DNA from: Dechloromonas sp. TW-R-39-2
GTDB lineage: Bacteria > Pseudomonadota > Gammaproteobacteria > Burkholderiales > Rhodocyclaceae
Length of the DNA: 64,000 nt
Assembly: GCF_016864195.1 (NCBI RefSeq)
Contig: NZ_CP045202.1
Span: 2,573,001 to 2,637,000 of the forward strand
Direction: 5' to 3'
The notes beneath the pieces were generated by a model, which was not told where the DNA came from, did no database searches, and saw nothing but the letters and a program-made list of their open reading frames with translations. The number at the start of each line of letters is the position of its first letter. The first letter of the stretch is position 1. This document shows, in pieces, positions 63,815 to 64,000 of this stretch. The translations under genes and the position numbers were made by a program.

Positions 63815-64000
63815 TGCCCGCCCCCGTTCGCAAAGCCTGGCTCACCGGGGCCGGGAGGCAATGCCGGCGCACCGAAGACAAGCCCCTGCGGCGAATCTTC
63901 GAGAATCCGCAAAACGCGGCTCAACTGACGCGAGGTCGTCGAAAAATCACTGGCCAATTCATTCAGGCGCGGCATCAGTGCCGCCGTTCCTCCGGCCGAG
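63811..64000 (-). CDS. MlaD/MCE-family protein, C-terminal end only
   Basis: The last 62 codons read SAGGTAALMPRLNELASDFS, then SRQLSRVLRILEDSPQGLVFG and a Pro/Gly-rich tail. The helix followed by D.PQ.LVFG is the usual C-terminal pattern of MlaD-like substrate-binding proteins in MCE lipid transporters. The MCE domain lies outside the window. The overlap with the PqiC-like lipoprotein gene supports a common operon. Confidence 0.75.
   Translation of the reverse strand, partial: SAGGTAALMPRLNELASDFSTTSRQLSRVLRILEDSPQGLVFGAPALPPGPGEPGFANGGGQ

Noticed and set aside
1-64000. CRISPR arrays, tRNA/rRNA genes, insertion sequences or phage genes
   Set aside because: None was recognised by reading; no direct-repeat/spacer pattern, transposase or integrase frame was seen.

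Overview
The window reads as chromosomal DNA of a GC-rich betaproteobacterium, most likely of the Rhodocyclales (Dechloromonas/Azonexus type). This placement is an inference from gene order and protein character: gyrA-serC-pheA-hisC-tyrA ... aroA/cmk-rpsA-ihfB, rpsF-priB-rpsR-rplI-dnaB, and the mtaD/ompA/ubiG/gph group. No rRNA, tRNA, CRISPR array, insertion sequence or phage gene was seen. Coding density is very high and no gene-free stretch reaches 300 bases.

Region 1 (1-43190, all on the minus strand). A housekeeping series usually found as one block is split in two. gyrA, serC, pheA, hisC, tyrA and a periplasmic-type ATP-dependent DNA ligase (35565-43190) lie upstream. A fused aroA-cmk gene, rpsA and the start of ihfB (1-3828) lie downstream. 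Between them sits a surface-glycan cluster of about 31.6 kb (3927-35515) in the same orientation, with most genes joined by 1-17 base stop/start overlaps.

The glycan cluster has recognisable modules. rmlB-rmlA-rmlC (33037-35515) start dTDP-L-rhamnose synthesis, but rmlD is absent. legB, legC, legI, legG, ptmE, an amidotransferase/HisH-like/HisF-like trio, a Gfo/Idh/MocA oxidoreductase, legF, an acyltransferase and an SDR (21768-32960) form a CMP-legionaminic acid module that probably makes an acetamidino derivative. An 11-base G tract marks the legG/ptmE junction. A Wzx-type flippase, an AT-rich gene of unknown function, two acyltransferases, a probable dTDP-L-rhamnose 4-epimerase and a GT2 enzyme follow (14906-21771). 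Next come a heparinase-like protein, an asparagine synthase homologue, two GT2 enzymes and one GT4 enzyme. The cluster ends with PglC-, PglD-, PglE- and PglF/WbpM-like enzymes, which suggest a bacillosamine-type first sugar on undecaprenyl phosphate. No Wzy polymerase, O-antigen ligase, oligosaccharyltransferase or export machinery was recognised here.

Region 2 (43289-53430). mtaD, an OmpA-family gene, ubiG and gph run on the plus strand. A METTL25-like methyltransferase and a large membrane-anchored solute-binding lipoprotein run on the minus strand. bcp, a PIN-PhoH ATPase and a Tat-exported transglutaminase-like protein with Ser in place of the usual catalytic Cys run on the plus strand.

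Region 3 (53434-64000). dnaB and the rpsF-priB-rpsR-rplI operon lie on the minus strand; priB has no ATG, GTG or TTG start in the expected place. Further along the same strand are an acyl-CoA dehydrogenase translationally coupled to a FimV-like gene, a CbiM-like membrane protein, and etfA/etfB. A divergent TetR-family regulator has two tandem CATAC-N6-GTATG palindromes at its own start and upstream of etfB. The window ends in a lipid-transport operon (PqiC-like lipoprotein and the end of an MlaD-family gene).
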